16,776 bases of DNA. It comes from Planctomycetaceae bacterium. GTDB lineage: Bacteria; Planctomycetota; Planctomycetia; Pirellulales; Thermoguttaceae. The notes under the pieces are model-generated. The model had not been told where the DNA came from and did not search any database. It was given only the letters and a program-made list of their open reading frames with translations. A program made the translations under genes and the position numbers. The stretch lies in NCBI GenBank assembly GCA_003509805.1, contig DOMV01000230.1, positions 1 to 16,776 on the forward strand, read 5' to 3'. Positions 6,990 to 13,844 of this stretch are shown here, in pieces (position 1 is the first letter of the stretch; every line of letters begins with the position of its first letter).

Positions 6990-7133
6990 TCACTTTCCGG
7001 GGCGATGGGGGCAATCGGGGACATCGGATCGTCCGCGGCATAAGCAGGCGGTACACAACGGTTGCTGCCCGATACGTTAAGCATAGGAGGAAAAGAATCC
7101 CCTGTCAATCGTCCTGAACCGCTGATCCACGCC

Positions 7134-7169
7134 GGGCTTGCGACAGGGCTTGCGACAGGGCTTACCAGG
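7134..7169. repeat. 12-bp tandem repeat, three units
   Basis: Two identical units gggcttgcgaca (7134-7145 and 7146-7157) are followed by a diverged third, gggcttaccagg. It lies at the 3' edge of the transposase remnant, a few bases beyond its stop codon. Confidence 0.8.
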
Positions 7170-7175
7170 ACGATG

Positions 7176-7727
7176 TCATTGTTCACATTGGCTAAAGCCG
7201 AGGGTTTGCAGAACGTCTTTCGGGCGAAAACGGATGGTTTCAGCAAGATTTCGCACCGAGTCGCCCGGTTTTCGCAGAAGATGAAGGATCGAAACGCCAA
7301 GATCGCGAATTTTCAAAATTCGCGGCCCCAGACCGTCACGCCGAATCGCATGGCGATCCTCGTTCAGAACACGGTCCTTGATGTGGTGCAAGCAATCCAA
7401 GCGGTGGTCAGGCTTGCCGACGCGGGAAACACCGCCCACTTCCCAGTGGCCCCGCGTCAACGTTTGCAACTCGGAAGGAGTTGTCGTTTCAGGATCAAGA
7501 CGTGTAACAAAATAGCGAGAATCACACGATTCCAGATGAGTGCCACGCCGGACCTCGCGGTCAATGCGAAAGGCGATACGGCAATCCGCGAGAACAAGAT
7601 TGTAGAATTCGGCGAGGGCGATTTGAAATTCCGCGACTGGATAGCGGAGCAAACCGCACACGTCGGGCACATTGCTTTCGGGCTTGTTCGTCCTGTTACG
7701 CTTGTTTGATTTTCCGGATGAAATTGA
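7176..7727 (-). pseudogene. Transposase remnant (C-terminal part, ISAs1/IS4-like DDE)
   Basis: The open frame from 7727 down to the stop at 7176 encodes about 180 residues without a good start codon; an in-frame stop lies immediately upstream. The segment DSRYFVTRLDP, LTRGHW, LHHIKDRVLNEDRHAIR, GPRILKIRDLGVSILHLL and LAETIRFRPKDVLQTLGF follows the usual C-terminal order of ISAs1/IS4-type transposases (RYFISSL, RGHW-IEN-LHW-DV-F-ED-S-R, LRNLAL-LLR). The RGHWEV-to-LHHIKD stretch carries about a dozen extra residues (GGVSRVGKPDH) relative to my recollection of the family. The N-terminal DDE part is missing. I regard it as a decayed insertion sequence; the exact family needs a profile search. No terminal inverted repeats were recognised. 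Confidence 0.55.
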
Positions 7728-7987
7728 CTACGATGTCGGCAAGTTATTCCATGTGCGCGGCGTCCTGAAAAAAATCGCCCCAAACCTCATCGAATAGTTG
7801 TGTAGATACTTTTGGCCGCAAACGGGGGAGGGATGGTCAGGGTGGGGGGACAAACTGCCGGAAGCGCCCCTCTCCCCGGCCCTTCCCCGCGAGTGGGAGT
7901 GAGAATTGGCGCAACCGCAAGCGGGAGACCGGAACCACGCCGCCTAAGCAGGGGTGACAAAATGCGGCAGTTATTGGTTTACTGTTT
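7728..7987. repeat. Gene-free stretch with a decayed CCCTCTCCCC-type repeat
   Basis: No gene is seen in these 260 bp. At 7867-7902, cccctctccccggcccttcc followed by ccgcgagtgggagtgag resembles a decayed member of the widespread bacterial ccctctcccc repeat that also occurs inside lnt at 16515-16553. The part nearest the transposase remnant may be further IS debris. Confidence 0.4.
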
Positions 7988-8743
7988 CTAGCGTGCTTCG
8001 GCGAGCGCTTCTTCGTTGGCCTTGGTCATGCTTTCGCGGATGCGCGGCTGATGCCGGAGCAATTCGGAAAGTTTGGCGGAGTCGCACACGTCCATTTCAA
8101 GCGCATTGTGGATTTCGATCACGTTTTCCCAAGCGTCCTCGTCGTTGACCGAGAGGCGAACGTCCGTGCGATCGAGTCCCGTCGGGGCCGGGAGCAGCTC
8201 AACCGTGAAATCCCGCTGATTGTCGAGAAAGAAAACGCCCGGAAGTTGACGATGGATCATATCGTCGCTCTTGCAATTGACTTCGCGAATCGTCCCGGCA
8301 CGATACCATTCGGGAAACGTCCCGTAGGGACGCCCGGCCGAGAAACATTCGTTGACGAACTGGTAGGCGGCGTAATCGCATCCCGGCTCCGACTCGGCGG
8401 CGTGAACCAGTTGATCGACGATGATCGGATCGAGGAAAGGCCAGTCCGCGCCGATGAAAACACAGGATTCGGCGGGAAAATGATCCAGCGTATCGACCAG
8501 GCAGGCAAGCGTGTCGCCCAGGTCGCAATGATGAAGCGGAACATCCGGCGGAGAGAGCGACCGCACGAGTTCCCCGTCTTTTCCATTATCCGTGAGAACG
8601 ACCACGCCGTCGATCCGGGCGCAGTCCGTCATTTGGCGTACGACCCATTCAAGGACGGATTTGCCGGCCAACCGGCGCGAAAGCTGGCGACGCTGCTTGT
8701 CCGTAAGCAACGTTCCTTTGACAATACCGAGTGTTTTAATCAT
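7988..8743 (-). CDS. Nucleotidyltransferase-fold protein (CTP_transf_3 / SpsF-like)
   Basis: This 251-residue protein resembles the cytidylyltransferases that activate sugar acids (CMP-NeuAc/CMP-Kdo synthetase and SpsF type). The N-terminus has a short nucleotide-binding region ending RRLAGKSVLEWVVRQM, comparable with R-x-GK-hLxxhhxxh. This is followed by VVLTDNGKDGELV, then FIGADWPFLDPIIVDQLVHA, the counterpart of the tGDxPhhdP metal/nucleotide motif, with Ala-Asp-Trp in place of Gly-Asp-Cys. The canonical N-terminal R-x-x-S-x-R-hPGK loop is not clearly present (KGTLLTDKQRRQLSRRLAGK), so the substrate is uncertain. An AAGGAA lies before the ATG at 8743. The neighbours give no pathway clue. 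A cell-surface glycan precursor role is inference from the family. Confidence 0.65.
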   Translation of the reverse strand: MIKTLGIVKGTLLTDKQRRQLSRRLAGKSVLEWVVRQMTDCARIDGVVVLTDNGKDGELVRSLSPPDVPLHHCDLGDTLACLVDTLDHFPAESCVFIGADWPFLDPIIVDQLVHAAESEPGCDYAAYQFVNECFSAGRPYGTFPEWYRAGTIREVNCKSDDMIHRQLPGVFFLDNQRDFTVELLPAPTGLDRTDVRLSVNDEDAWENVIEIHNALEMDVCDSAKLSELLRHQPRIRESMTKANEEALAEAR

Positions 8744-9221
8744 GGAAGGTTCCTTTCCATAGTAGTACGGACCAACAGACTCTTCGAATCACTTCCGATT
8801 GACCGGTCCGGTCCCTTGGCGAAAAACAGGAATATCTTTTGATTCGGGCAAATCGAAATTCAACGATTTTGCACGCGATTGGGAACCGACAAAAACAAAC
8901 CCGCCCGAACCCCGATTCTATCAACATTCGGAAAAAAAGTAAACCATTTTCCCGAAAGTGGGAGAAAAACCGGGATTTTTCGAACAAAAAAAATGAAAAC
9001 ACGCATCCCCCCCGATCCGCCGACCGCGCGCCGCCTTATTCTAACCGATGATTGGCGGAAAGTCAAAAAAAATGCGATGGAAACGGGCAGTTCGAGCGGA
9101 AAACATACCCGGTGTTCGGTAAAAATCGTCGTCAATTCTTTTTCAACCGGCAATCCTTGTTTTCAGACCGAAAAAACCCTACAATAGGTCCCTGTGCCGG
9201 GAGGTGGTGCCGAAACGATTG
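8744..9221. other. AT-rich intergenic stretch
   Basis: About 480 bp without a convincing gene. The middle (8830-9010) is markedly A-rich on the plus strand, with several A-runs, unlike the flanking coding DNA. Open frames of roughly 70-100 codons on both strands lack ribosome binding sites and family resemblance. It separates the minus-strand nucleotidyltransferase from the plus-strand epimerase and so should hold at least one promoter. Confidence 0.4.
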
Positions 9222-9358
9222 GAAACCGAAAACCGTTGACATATCCCGAAGCCGACGATTCGGGATATTGCCGCCGGGAAACAATACCGCCGGGAAACAA
9301 TGCCGCCGGGAACGGAATACGGGCGGCTGGACGGAACACTCAACCGGCTTCAGTGGAC
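9222..9358 (-). mobile_element. Dispersed element F1, copy D (diverged, internally expanded)
   Basis: On the minus strand: CACTGAAGCCGGTTGAGTGT, then CCGCCCGTATTCCG, three TTTCCCGGCGG-type units, CGTCGGCTTCGGGATATGTC, and AACGGTTTTCGGTTTCC. The inner inverted repeat (CTGAAGCCG against CGGCTTCGG) is at 9345-9353 and 9246-9254. The outer TATAC ends are eroded, so this copy looks older than A-C. It lies in the spacer upstream of the epimerase gene. Confidence 0.65.
9269..9314. repeat. 16-bp tandem repeat inside F1 copy D
   Basis: Units tgccgccgggaaacaa (9269-9284), taccgccgggaaacaa (9285-9300) and tgccgccgggaacggaa follow one another. In other F1 copies the corresponding segment (GTTTCCGGTGGGC read on the minus strand) is present once, so this is a local expansion. 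Confidence 0.8.
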
Positions 9359-9517
9359 AACTTCCCGGAAAGCGGCGGACTCCCGGCGAAAACCGGGGCG
9401 AAAACCAGCCTGACCCGTCGATCACGTCGTTGTTCGACCCGTTCCTGACAATCCTTTCCAGACAATACGGAAGGAAGCGGCCGGTTGTTCGGGCTTCTTT
9501 CAAAAAAACGGATAAAA

Positions 9518-10537
9518 ATGAAATTACGAGCGATACGCGTCGATTTGCCGCTGAAACACGTTTTTACCTCTTCACGCAACTCCGTCAGCGTGGTGCGAAC
9601 CGTCGTCGTCGAACTGGAACAGGACGGATTGCGGGGTTACGGGGAGGCTTACGAAGATGCTTACTACAACGTTGCCGCGGAATCGATGATGGACGCCATC
9701 GAAAGGGGCCGTGAAGCGATCGAGCGTTATGCGCTGGCCGACCCGGTCGCGTTTTGGCGACATTTGGAACCGGCGCTCGGCAGAAACCCTTTCGCACGCA
9801 GCGCGATGGATGTCGCCGCGTACGATCTTTGGGGGAAAATGAAGAATCGCCCGCTTTGGCGGATTTGGGGGACTTCGAACGACTCCGTCCCGATTTCAAG
9901 CCATAGCATCGGTATCGATTCGGTCGAACAGATCAACGAAAAATTCAAGGAGTACCCCGATTGGCCCCTGTACCGGCTCAAACTCGGCGGCCGGCACGAT
10001 GAAGAAATGCTCCGGGCCGTCCGCAACCTGACCGTATCCCCGTTCCGGGTCGATGTCAACGGCGCCTGGACGCTCGAAACGGCCCTTGAAATGCTCCCGC
10101 TGCTCAGGGAAATGAACGTCGAAACGATCGAACAACCTTTGCCCTACGGCGATTGGGACGGCATGAAAGCGTTGCGAAAACAGTGTGATATCCCCCTGAT
10201 CGCCGACGAATCGTTGCGGACGGAAGACGACTTGGAGAAATGCGCCGAGTGTTTCGACGGGGTCAACATCAAGTTGGCCAAATTCGGCGGGATCACCCCG
10301 GTGCGGCGGTTGATCGGCCGCGCGAAAGAACTCGGCTTGAAGATCATGATGGGGAACACGGTCGAATCGACGATCGGCGCTTCCGCGACCGGCCAGTTCG
10401 CTCCACAACTCGATTACCTTTATTCGGACGGTCCGTTGCTGATCGAAAAGAAGGTCGGATACGGCGTCAAGCTCGATCGCGGCCGGCTCGTTTATCCCGA
10501 AGAATGCGGAACGGGAGTCCGCGTCTATTTCCGTTGA
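9518..10537 (+). CDS. Enolase-superfamily protein, dipeptide (L-Ala-D/L-Glu) epimerase-like
   Basis: The 339 residues match the muconate-lactonising-enzyme subgroup. There is an N-terminal capping domain (TVVVELEQDGLRGYGEAYED, RSAMDVAAYDLWGKMKNRPLW) and a TIM barrel with metal ligands D179 (RVDVNGAW), E205 (IEQPLP) and D230-E231 (IADES). The catalytic-lysine strands are YRLKLGG (R153, K155) and NIKLAKFGG (K252, K255), and MMGNTVESTIGASA closes the site. The KxK motif has Arg first but keeps the second Lys. The DxDG motif that binds the dipeptide amino group in Ala-Glu epimerases appears as YSDG, so another dipeptide or N-acyl substrate is possible. A peptidoglycan-recycling role is inference. 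The start is set at the ATG before KLRAIRVDL, because the frame upstream offers only a TTG and non-family residues. Confidence 0.82.
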   Translation: MKLRAIRVDLPLKHVFTSSRNSVSVVRTVVVELEQDGLRGYGEAYEDAYYNVAAESMMDAIERGREAIERYALADPVAFWRHLEPALGRNPFARSAMDVAAYDLWGKMKNRPLWRIWGTSNDSVPISSHSIGIDSVEQINEKFKEYPDWPLYRLKLGGRHDEEMLRAVRNLTVSPFRVDVNGAWTLETALEMLPLLREMNVETIEQPLPYGDWDGMKALRKQCDIPLIADESLRTEDDLEKCAECFDGVNIKLAKFGGITPVRRLIGRAKELGLKIMMGNTVESTIGASATGQFAPQLDYLYSDGPLLIEKKVGYGVKLDRGRLVYPEECGTGVRVYFR

Positions 10538-10549
10538 TCGTTTCCCGAA

Positions 10550-10584
10550 TAGACCGTAGACGGGCTCAAACCGGTCGTTCGAGC
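10550..10584 (+). repeat. Fragment of the large element's left end
   Basis: TAGACCGTAGACGGGCTCAA followed by ACCGGTCGTTCGAGC resembles the left end of the large elements at 5587 and 6692 (TATACCGTAAACGGCTTGAA, ACGGT). No right end is found before the next gene. It lies 13 bp after the epimerase stop codon. Confidence 0.45.
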
Positions 10585-10610
10585 ATAACAGCCGGAAAGA
10601 AGGCGGGCGG

Positions 10611-10689
10611 AATTGACAATGGACAATTGAGAACGAAGAGGACACAATTCAACTATCACAATCAGGTCCCCCGTTGTCCATTGTCAATT
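10611..10689. repeat. 16-bp inverted repeat with 47-base spacer
   Basis: AATTGACAATGGACAA (10611-10626) is perfectly complementary to TTGTCCATTGTCAATT (10674-10689). The arms are AT-rich and internally repetitive (aattgacaa, then gacaattga). The spacer includes another ggacacaattcaac-like segment. It could form a stem in the transcript after the epimerase gene, or be a terminal-repeat pair of a very small element. Confidence 0.7.
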
Positions 10690-10747
10690 GTCCATTCATC
10701 CACGCTTTCCGCTGTTGTTTCGAACGTTTTCATGACGTTTGAAGCAT

Positions 10748-10850
10748 TATACCGAAGCCGGTTGAGTTTTCCGGTGGAACCGCCTATTTACCTTCGGAAA
10801 ACAGGCTTCTCGAAAGTCGGCTTCGGGAAATTTCAAAGGTTTTCAGTATA
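10748..10850 (+). mobile_element. Dispersed element F1, copy C (103 bp)
   Basis: It starts TATACCGAAGCCGGTTGAGT and ends GTCGGCTTCGGGAAATTTCA, then AAGGTTTTCAGTATA. The inner inverted repeat CCGAAGCCG/CGGCTTCGG lies at 10752-10760 and 10818-10826. It is the shortest copy with both ends. It ends 17 bp before the GTG of the phosphatase gene, so its terminal CAGTATAAC could serve as that gene's -10 region or contribute leader sequence. Confidence 0.78.
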
Positions 10851-10867
10851 ACAGGAATTCCCGTTTC

Positions 10868-12520
10868 GTGAAACAACCTCCCATGCAAAACGCCTCTTCG
10901 GATCCCCGCGGAAAATTCCCCGCTTCCGGTTTCTGCGCCCGGGTTTGGGAGTATTTCAGCATCCGCTTGAAATTACCGATCCTGTTTCTCGTCACACTCC
11001 TGGTTTCGACCGGGTATTTCACGTTTTACGGATACGTGCAAAGCCGTGAAACGCTTCACACATACGCCGATCGTCAAATGCTGCTCGCCACGAGCCTGGT
11101 CGAACAAGTGATTACGCCGGAATATTTCGATCGCGCCGTTTCCCCGACCGCCGTTTCCCGGGACGAATACGAGAAAAACGCCAGGGAGCTCAAAACAATC
11201 GCCGAGAACATCGGTCTCCAGTATCTCTATACGATCGTGAAAGTCGACGGACGGTATTATTTTACCAACAGCTTCATTGCGCCGTACTTTACGGAATATG
11301 ACGAGGATTGGACCGAGTTGCACGCAACAAGCCGCGACGGCATCCCCCGTTTCGTGAGCGGTTCCGATTCGTACGGAAAGACCCGGGCGCTCATCGTTCG
11401 GGGAACGACGCCCAAGGGAACGCATTACTGTGTCGGCGCCGACATCTCCTTGCCTGAATTGCGGCAACTGGATAAGACAATGTTGCGCCAAGCGATCGGG
11501 GTCGGTCTTGTTTCCTTCGTCTTTGTCGGCGTTTTCAGCTTTATCATTTCCCAATTGATTACCCGGCCGCTCAAGAAACTCAGCGATTACGTCCTCCACA
11601 TTCGCCGGAGCGGATTTGCGACGGAAGACCGCATCAATCCCGGCCTCCTGCCCCACAGCGACTCGGCCGGGGATGAAATCCGCCTTTTGGCCAAAAGTTT
11701 CGACTTGATGCAGTCGGAGCTGATCGATTTTGCCGCGCGTTTGCAGGAAGCGGCGACGACGCGGGAGCGGATCGAAAGCGAGTTGCGAATCGCGGGGGGA
11801 ATTCAGCAGAATTTTTTGCCGAAACCCCTCGAAAACGCCGATACGTTCGATGTCCGGGGAAAAATGCAACCGGCCAAAGCGGCGGGCGGTGATCTGTACG
11901 ATTTTTTCCGGCTCGATGAAAACCGGCTTTGTTTTATGATTGCCGATGTTTCCGGAAAAGGAATGCCGGCCGCGATGTTCATGGCGACCTGCCTGACTTT
12001 GTTCCGGGCGGCCGCGAAACCGACCGGGGGAAACGACGAAAAAATCACGGAGGTCATGGGCTGGGTCGATCGGCGTTTGGCGGAACATAACGAACGGCTC
12101 ATGTTCGTCACCGCCCTGATGGGAATTTTCGACGCGGAAACGGGCGAGATCGTCCTCTCCAACGGCGGGCATAATCCGCCGCTCCTCCTCCGCGGGGACA
12201 CATGCGAATACCTCGAACTCGAAGGCGGAACATTGCTCGGAATCGATTTCGGCAAACCTTATGCGCCGACCCGACTGACATTACGGCCGGGAGACGCGCT
12301 CGTCCTGTACACCGACGGCGTTACCGAAGCGATCGCGGCCGACGACCGTTTTTACGGGGAACAGCGACTGCTCGATCTGCTCAAGGATATCGGCCGGCCC
12401 GACAGCAGGGCCGGCGACCTGGTCGAGGCGATTTTCAAGGATGTCGCCGACTTTTCCCTGGGCCGGGAACAGGCCGACGATATTACCGTCCTGGTCCTGA
12501 AATCCGGGAAAACGGTTTGA
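10868..12520 (+). CDS. Membrane sensor phosphatase: extracytoplasmic sensor, HAMP, SpoIIE/PP2C
   Basis: A 550-residue serine/threonine phosphatase of the SpoIIE/RsbU type. Transmembrane helix 1 lies at about 36-55. A Cache-like extracytoplasmic sensor (about 56-207) contains NIGLQYLYTIVKVDGRYYFTN. Transmembrane helix 2 is at about 209-230. A HAMP linker starts at ITRPLKKLSDYV, and a coiled-coil signalling helix leads into ELRIAGGIQQNFLP. The phosphatase domain keeps the metal-binding acids: D342 (AGGDLYDFF), D360 (MIADVSGKGMPAAMFMA), D483 (LYTDGVTEA) and D538-D539 (QADDITVLVL). By family it dephosphorylates anti-anti-sigma/STAS-type partners in response to an outside signal; no partner is encoded nearby. 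The GTG start has AGGA 11 bases upstream; an ATG five codons later is the alternative. F1 copy C abuts the upstream side. Confidence 0.9.
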   Translation: MKQPPMQNASSDPRGKFPASGFCARVWEYFSIRLKLPILFLVTLLVSTGYFTFYGYVQSRETLHTYADRQMLLATSLVEQVITPEYFDRAVSPTAVSRDEYEKNARELKTIAENIGLQYLYTIVKVDGRYYFTNSFIAPYFTEYDEDWTELHATSRDGIPRFVSGSDSYGKTRALIVRGTTPKGTHYCVGADISLPELRQLDKTMLRQAIGVGLVSFVFVGVFSFIISQLITRPLKKLSDYVLHIRRSGFATEDRINPGLLPHSDSAGDEIRLLAKSFDLMQSELIDFAARLQEAATTRERIESELRIAGGIQQNFLPKPLENADTFDVRGKMQPAKAAGGDLYDFFRLDENRLCFMIADVSGKGMPAAMFMATCLTLFRAAAKPTGGNDEKITEVMGWVDRRLAEHNERLMFVTALMGIFDAETGEIVLSNGGHNPPLLLRGDTCEYLELEGGTLLGIDFGKPYAPTRLTLRPGDALVLYTDGVTEAIAADDRFYGEQRLLDLLKDIGRPDSRAGDLVEAIFKDVADFSLGREQADDITVLVLKSGKTV

Positions 12521-12600
12521 ATATCGAGCGTGTACCGAACGCGATTGAAATTGCAGGCGGATGCGCCGGGCGGAGTGCCGACGATTTTCAGAGAGCGTCG

Positions 12601-12855
12601 TCACGCCGGAGGTTCTTCATCGATTTCCATCGCGCGAACGTCTTCGAGATGGGCGATCACCGCGGCCGTTTCGACGCCTTGGATGGCGGCGACGGCACCG
12701 GCGACGTGCCCCCGGATACCATAAAGGACGTCCAGGCCGTCCATGGTTTTCGGTGCCTCGAAATGACGGGACACCTCGCTGTGGATGGTTTCGCAAAGCG
12801 AGTCGATGTCAAAAGCGATATCGAAATAGCGGTCGTCAAGAGTTTCGTGCATCAT
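12601..12855 (-). CDS. Small hypothetical protein (84 aa)
   Basis: I do not recognise this protein. It begins MMHETLDDRYFDIAFDIDSL and ends DVRAMEIDEEPPA, with a middle segment RGHVAGAVAAIQGVETAAVIAHL that would form two small-residue-rich helices or a helix-strand pair. It is acidic overall with no signal peptide. Third codon positions are strongly GC-biased, as in the neighbouring real genes, and this is the main evidence that it is coding. The frame is open upstream to 13125, but those residues look non-coding and cross short repeats. No Shine-Dalgarno sequence precedes the paired ATGs, so 12855 or 12852 could be used. It is convergent with the phosphatase gene (80-bp gap). Confidence 0.55.
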   Translation of the reverse strand: MMHETLDDRYFDIAFDIDSLCETIHSEVSRHFEAPKTMDGLDVLYGIRGHVAGAVAAIQGVETAAVIAHLEDVRAMEIDEEPPA

Positions 12856-12905
12856 TTTTCGAATATGGAAAAAGGGTGGTATCGGCGGATTCGTGTTCTG
12901 TCTTC

Positions 12906-12937
12906 GGTCGGAAACGCATCCGGTCGGAAACGCATCG
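12906..12937. repeat. 16-bp direct tandem duplication
   Basis: ggtcggaaacgcatcc is followed at once by ggtcggaaacgcatcg. It lies in the non-coding stretch upstream of the 84-residue gene. Confidence 0.8.
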
Positions 12938-13048
12938 GGAAAACGTCGGCTCGACACGGGTTCCGGTCCGGTGAACCCCACCCTACATCGGTTTTCCGAA
13001 CTGTCAATCTTGCATGCGCCGGAGATTGCGGCGCTTTCGCCCCGAAAA

Positions 13049-13164
13049 CGCCCGCTTTGTGGGCGCAACCCCATCGGGACGACAGGCGGCGCGAATGAAA
13101 TGTAACGAGTTGCGCCGCCATCCAAAAGAGTACCCCGGCCATAACTGTAGAGTACGACCGGGGT
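13049..13164. other. Gene-free stretch with three consecutive hairpins
   Basis: Between the two small minus-strand genes there are three inverted repeats in a row. They are CGCCC/GGGCG (13049-13065), GGCGGCGC/GCGCCGCC (13085-13092 and 13112-13119) and ACCCCGG/CCGGGGT (13132-13138 and 13158-13164). They follow the terminator at 13167-13191 on the minus strand. They might be leader structures for the 84-residue gene or an unannotated structured RNA. No coding sequence is supported here. Confidence 0.4.
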
Positions 13165-13166
13165 TC

Positions 13167-13191
13167 AAAAAAAACGTCGGACAGTCCGGCG
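13167..13191 (-). terminator. Rho-independent terminator of the 131-aa gene
   Basis: On the minus strand CGCCGGA-CTG-TCCGACG forms a 7-bp stem (one G-U pair) directly followed by eight T residues. It starts 7 bp after the stop codon at 13198. Confidence 0.78.
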
Positions 13192-13197
13192 CTTATT

Positions 13198-13593
13198 TTA
13201 ATTTTCTTGGAAAATTTTCAATATTCCCGATTCATAAACGATCTTCCGGGGAAGTTGCAGTTTTTGCAAGACGTCGTTAAGCTCATAGCGAACATGTCTC
13301 ACAACCGATCCGCTTTTCAGTTTTCGGGCATTGAATCGTGCCTCACGATTGATCGCGTCGAGGACGTACCAGCCTTGTTCCGAAAGACGTTCGTACTGTT
13401 CACCCACCCGGGCAAAATAAATGTTTTCCCGGCTTCCACGCATGATTTCGCAAGACAATCCGGGAATGAAATTTTCGTGAATATCGAGTTGAGGTTTTTC
13501 GTTCATGCGACCGTGTATTCGCACTCGACCGGTTTTTCTGCTAAGCACTTCGATCCCGGTGAGATTCAATTCGGCATCGAACACATATTCCAT
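13198..13593 (-). CDS. Hypothetical protein (131 aa)
   Basis: Not recognised. It begins MEYVFDAELNLTGIEVLSRKTGRVRIHGR and ends RKIVYESGILKIFQEN. The composition is mixed alpha/beta with a basic centre (REARFNARKLKSGSVVRHVRYELNDVLQKLQLPRK). There is no signal peptide, membrane segment, cysteine cluster or obvious catalytic motif. An upstream ATG two codons earlier is too close to the ribosome binding site, so the start at 13593 is chosen. It has its own ribosome binding site and its own terminator, so it is a monocistronic, probably expressed gene. Confidence 0.72.
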   Translation of the reverse strand: MEYVFDAELNLTGIEVLSRKTGRVRIHGRMNEKPQLDIHENFIPGLSCEIMRGSRENIYFARVGEQYERLSEQGWYVLDAINREARFNARKLKSGSVVRHVRYELNDVLQKLQLPRKIVYESGILKIFQEN

Positions 13594-13600
13594 AGGCATT

Positions 13601-13606
13601 CTCCTT
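13601..13606 (-). promoter_or_regulatory. Ribosome binding site of the 131-aa gene
   Basis: AAGGAG lies 7 bases before the ATG at 13593. The alternative ATG at 13599 would leave only one base of spacing, so this site decides the start. Confidence 0.8.
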
Positions 13607-13666
13607 TTTCTTTTTCGGGATCAGGACTGCGCCCGTCGGGAAACGGTTCCTCACAAACAGGAAAGC

Positions 13667-13751
13667 GCATTCCTGAACGCATTGCATTCCTGAACACTGT
13701 GCATTCCTGAACACTGTGCATTCCTGAACACATTGCATTTCTGAACACTGT
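13667..13751. repeat. Five-unit 17-bp tandem repeat
   Basis: Five consecutive 17-bp units follow the pattern GCATTCCTGAACRCWKT (13667, 13684, 13701, 13718 and 13735). Units 2 and 3 are identical; units 1 and 4 end in CATT; unit 5 has TTT for TTC. The unit is not a multiple of three and no gene spans it. It lies in the leader region of the 131-residue gene on the minus strand and upstream of a plus-strand terminator. Confidence 0.92.
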
Positions 13752-13844
13752 GATGAAGCCCCTTTGGCCGCGAATATTGAGCTTGACGCCAAGGTTCAAG
13801 TTTTTCGCGGCGAGCAAAAGATACCGGGATTATAGTACCGCAGT

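Noticed and set aside
8879..9187. Possible 102-codon gene in the AT-rich spacer
   Set aside because: It has a TTG start, no ribosome binding site, no family resemblance and a competing frame of similar length on the other strand.
10240..10851. Plus-strand frame bridging the epimerase end and F1 copy C
   Set aside because: It overlaps the epimerase in another frame and then runs through the inverted repeat and F1, so it is not a plausible protein.
10973..12172. Minus-strand open frame (399 codons) opposite the phosphatase gene
   Set aside because: A shadow of a gene with conserved SpoIIE motifs on the plus strand.
13667..13751. Possible CRISPR array
   Set aside because: The 17-bp units abut directly with no spacers, and no cas genes are present.
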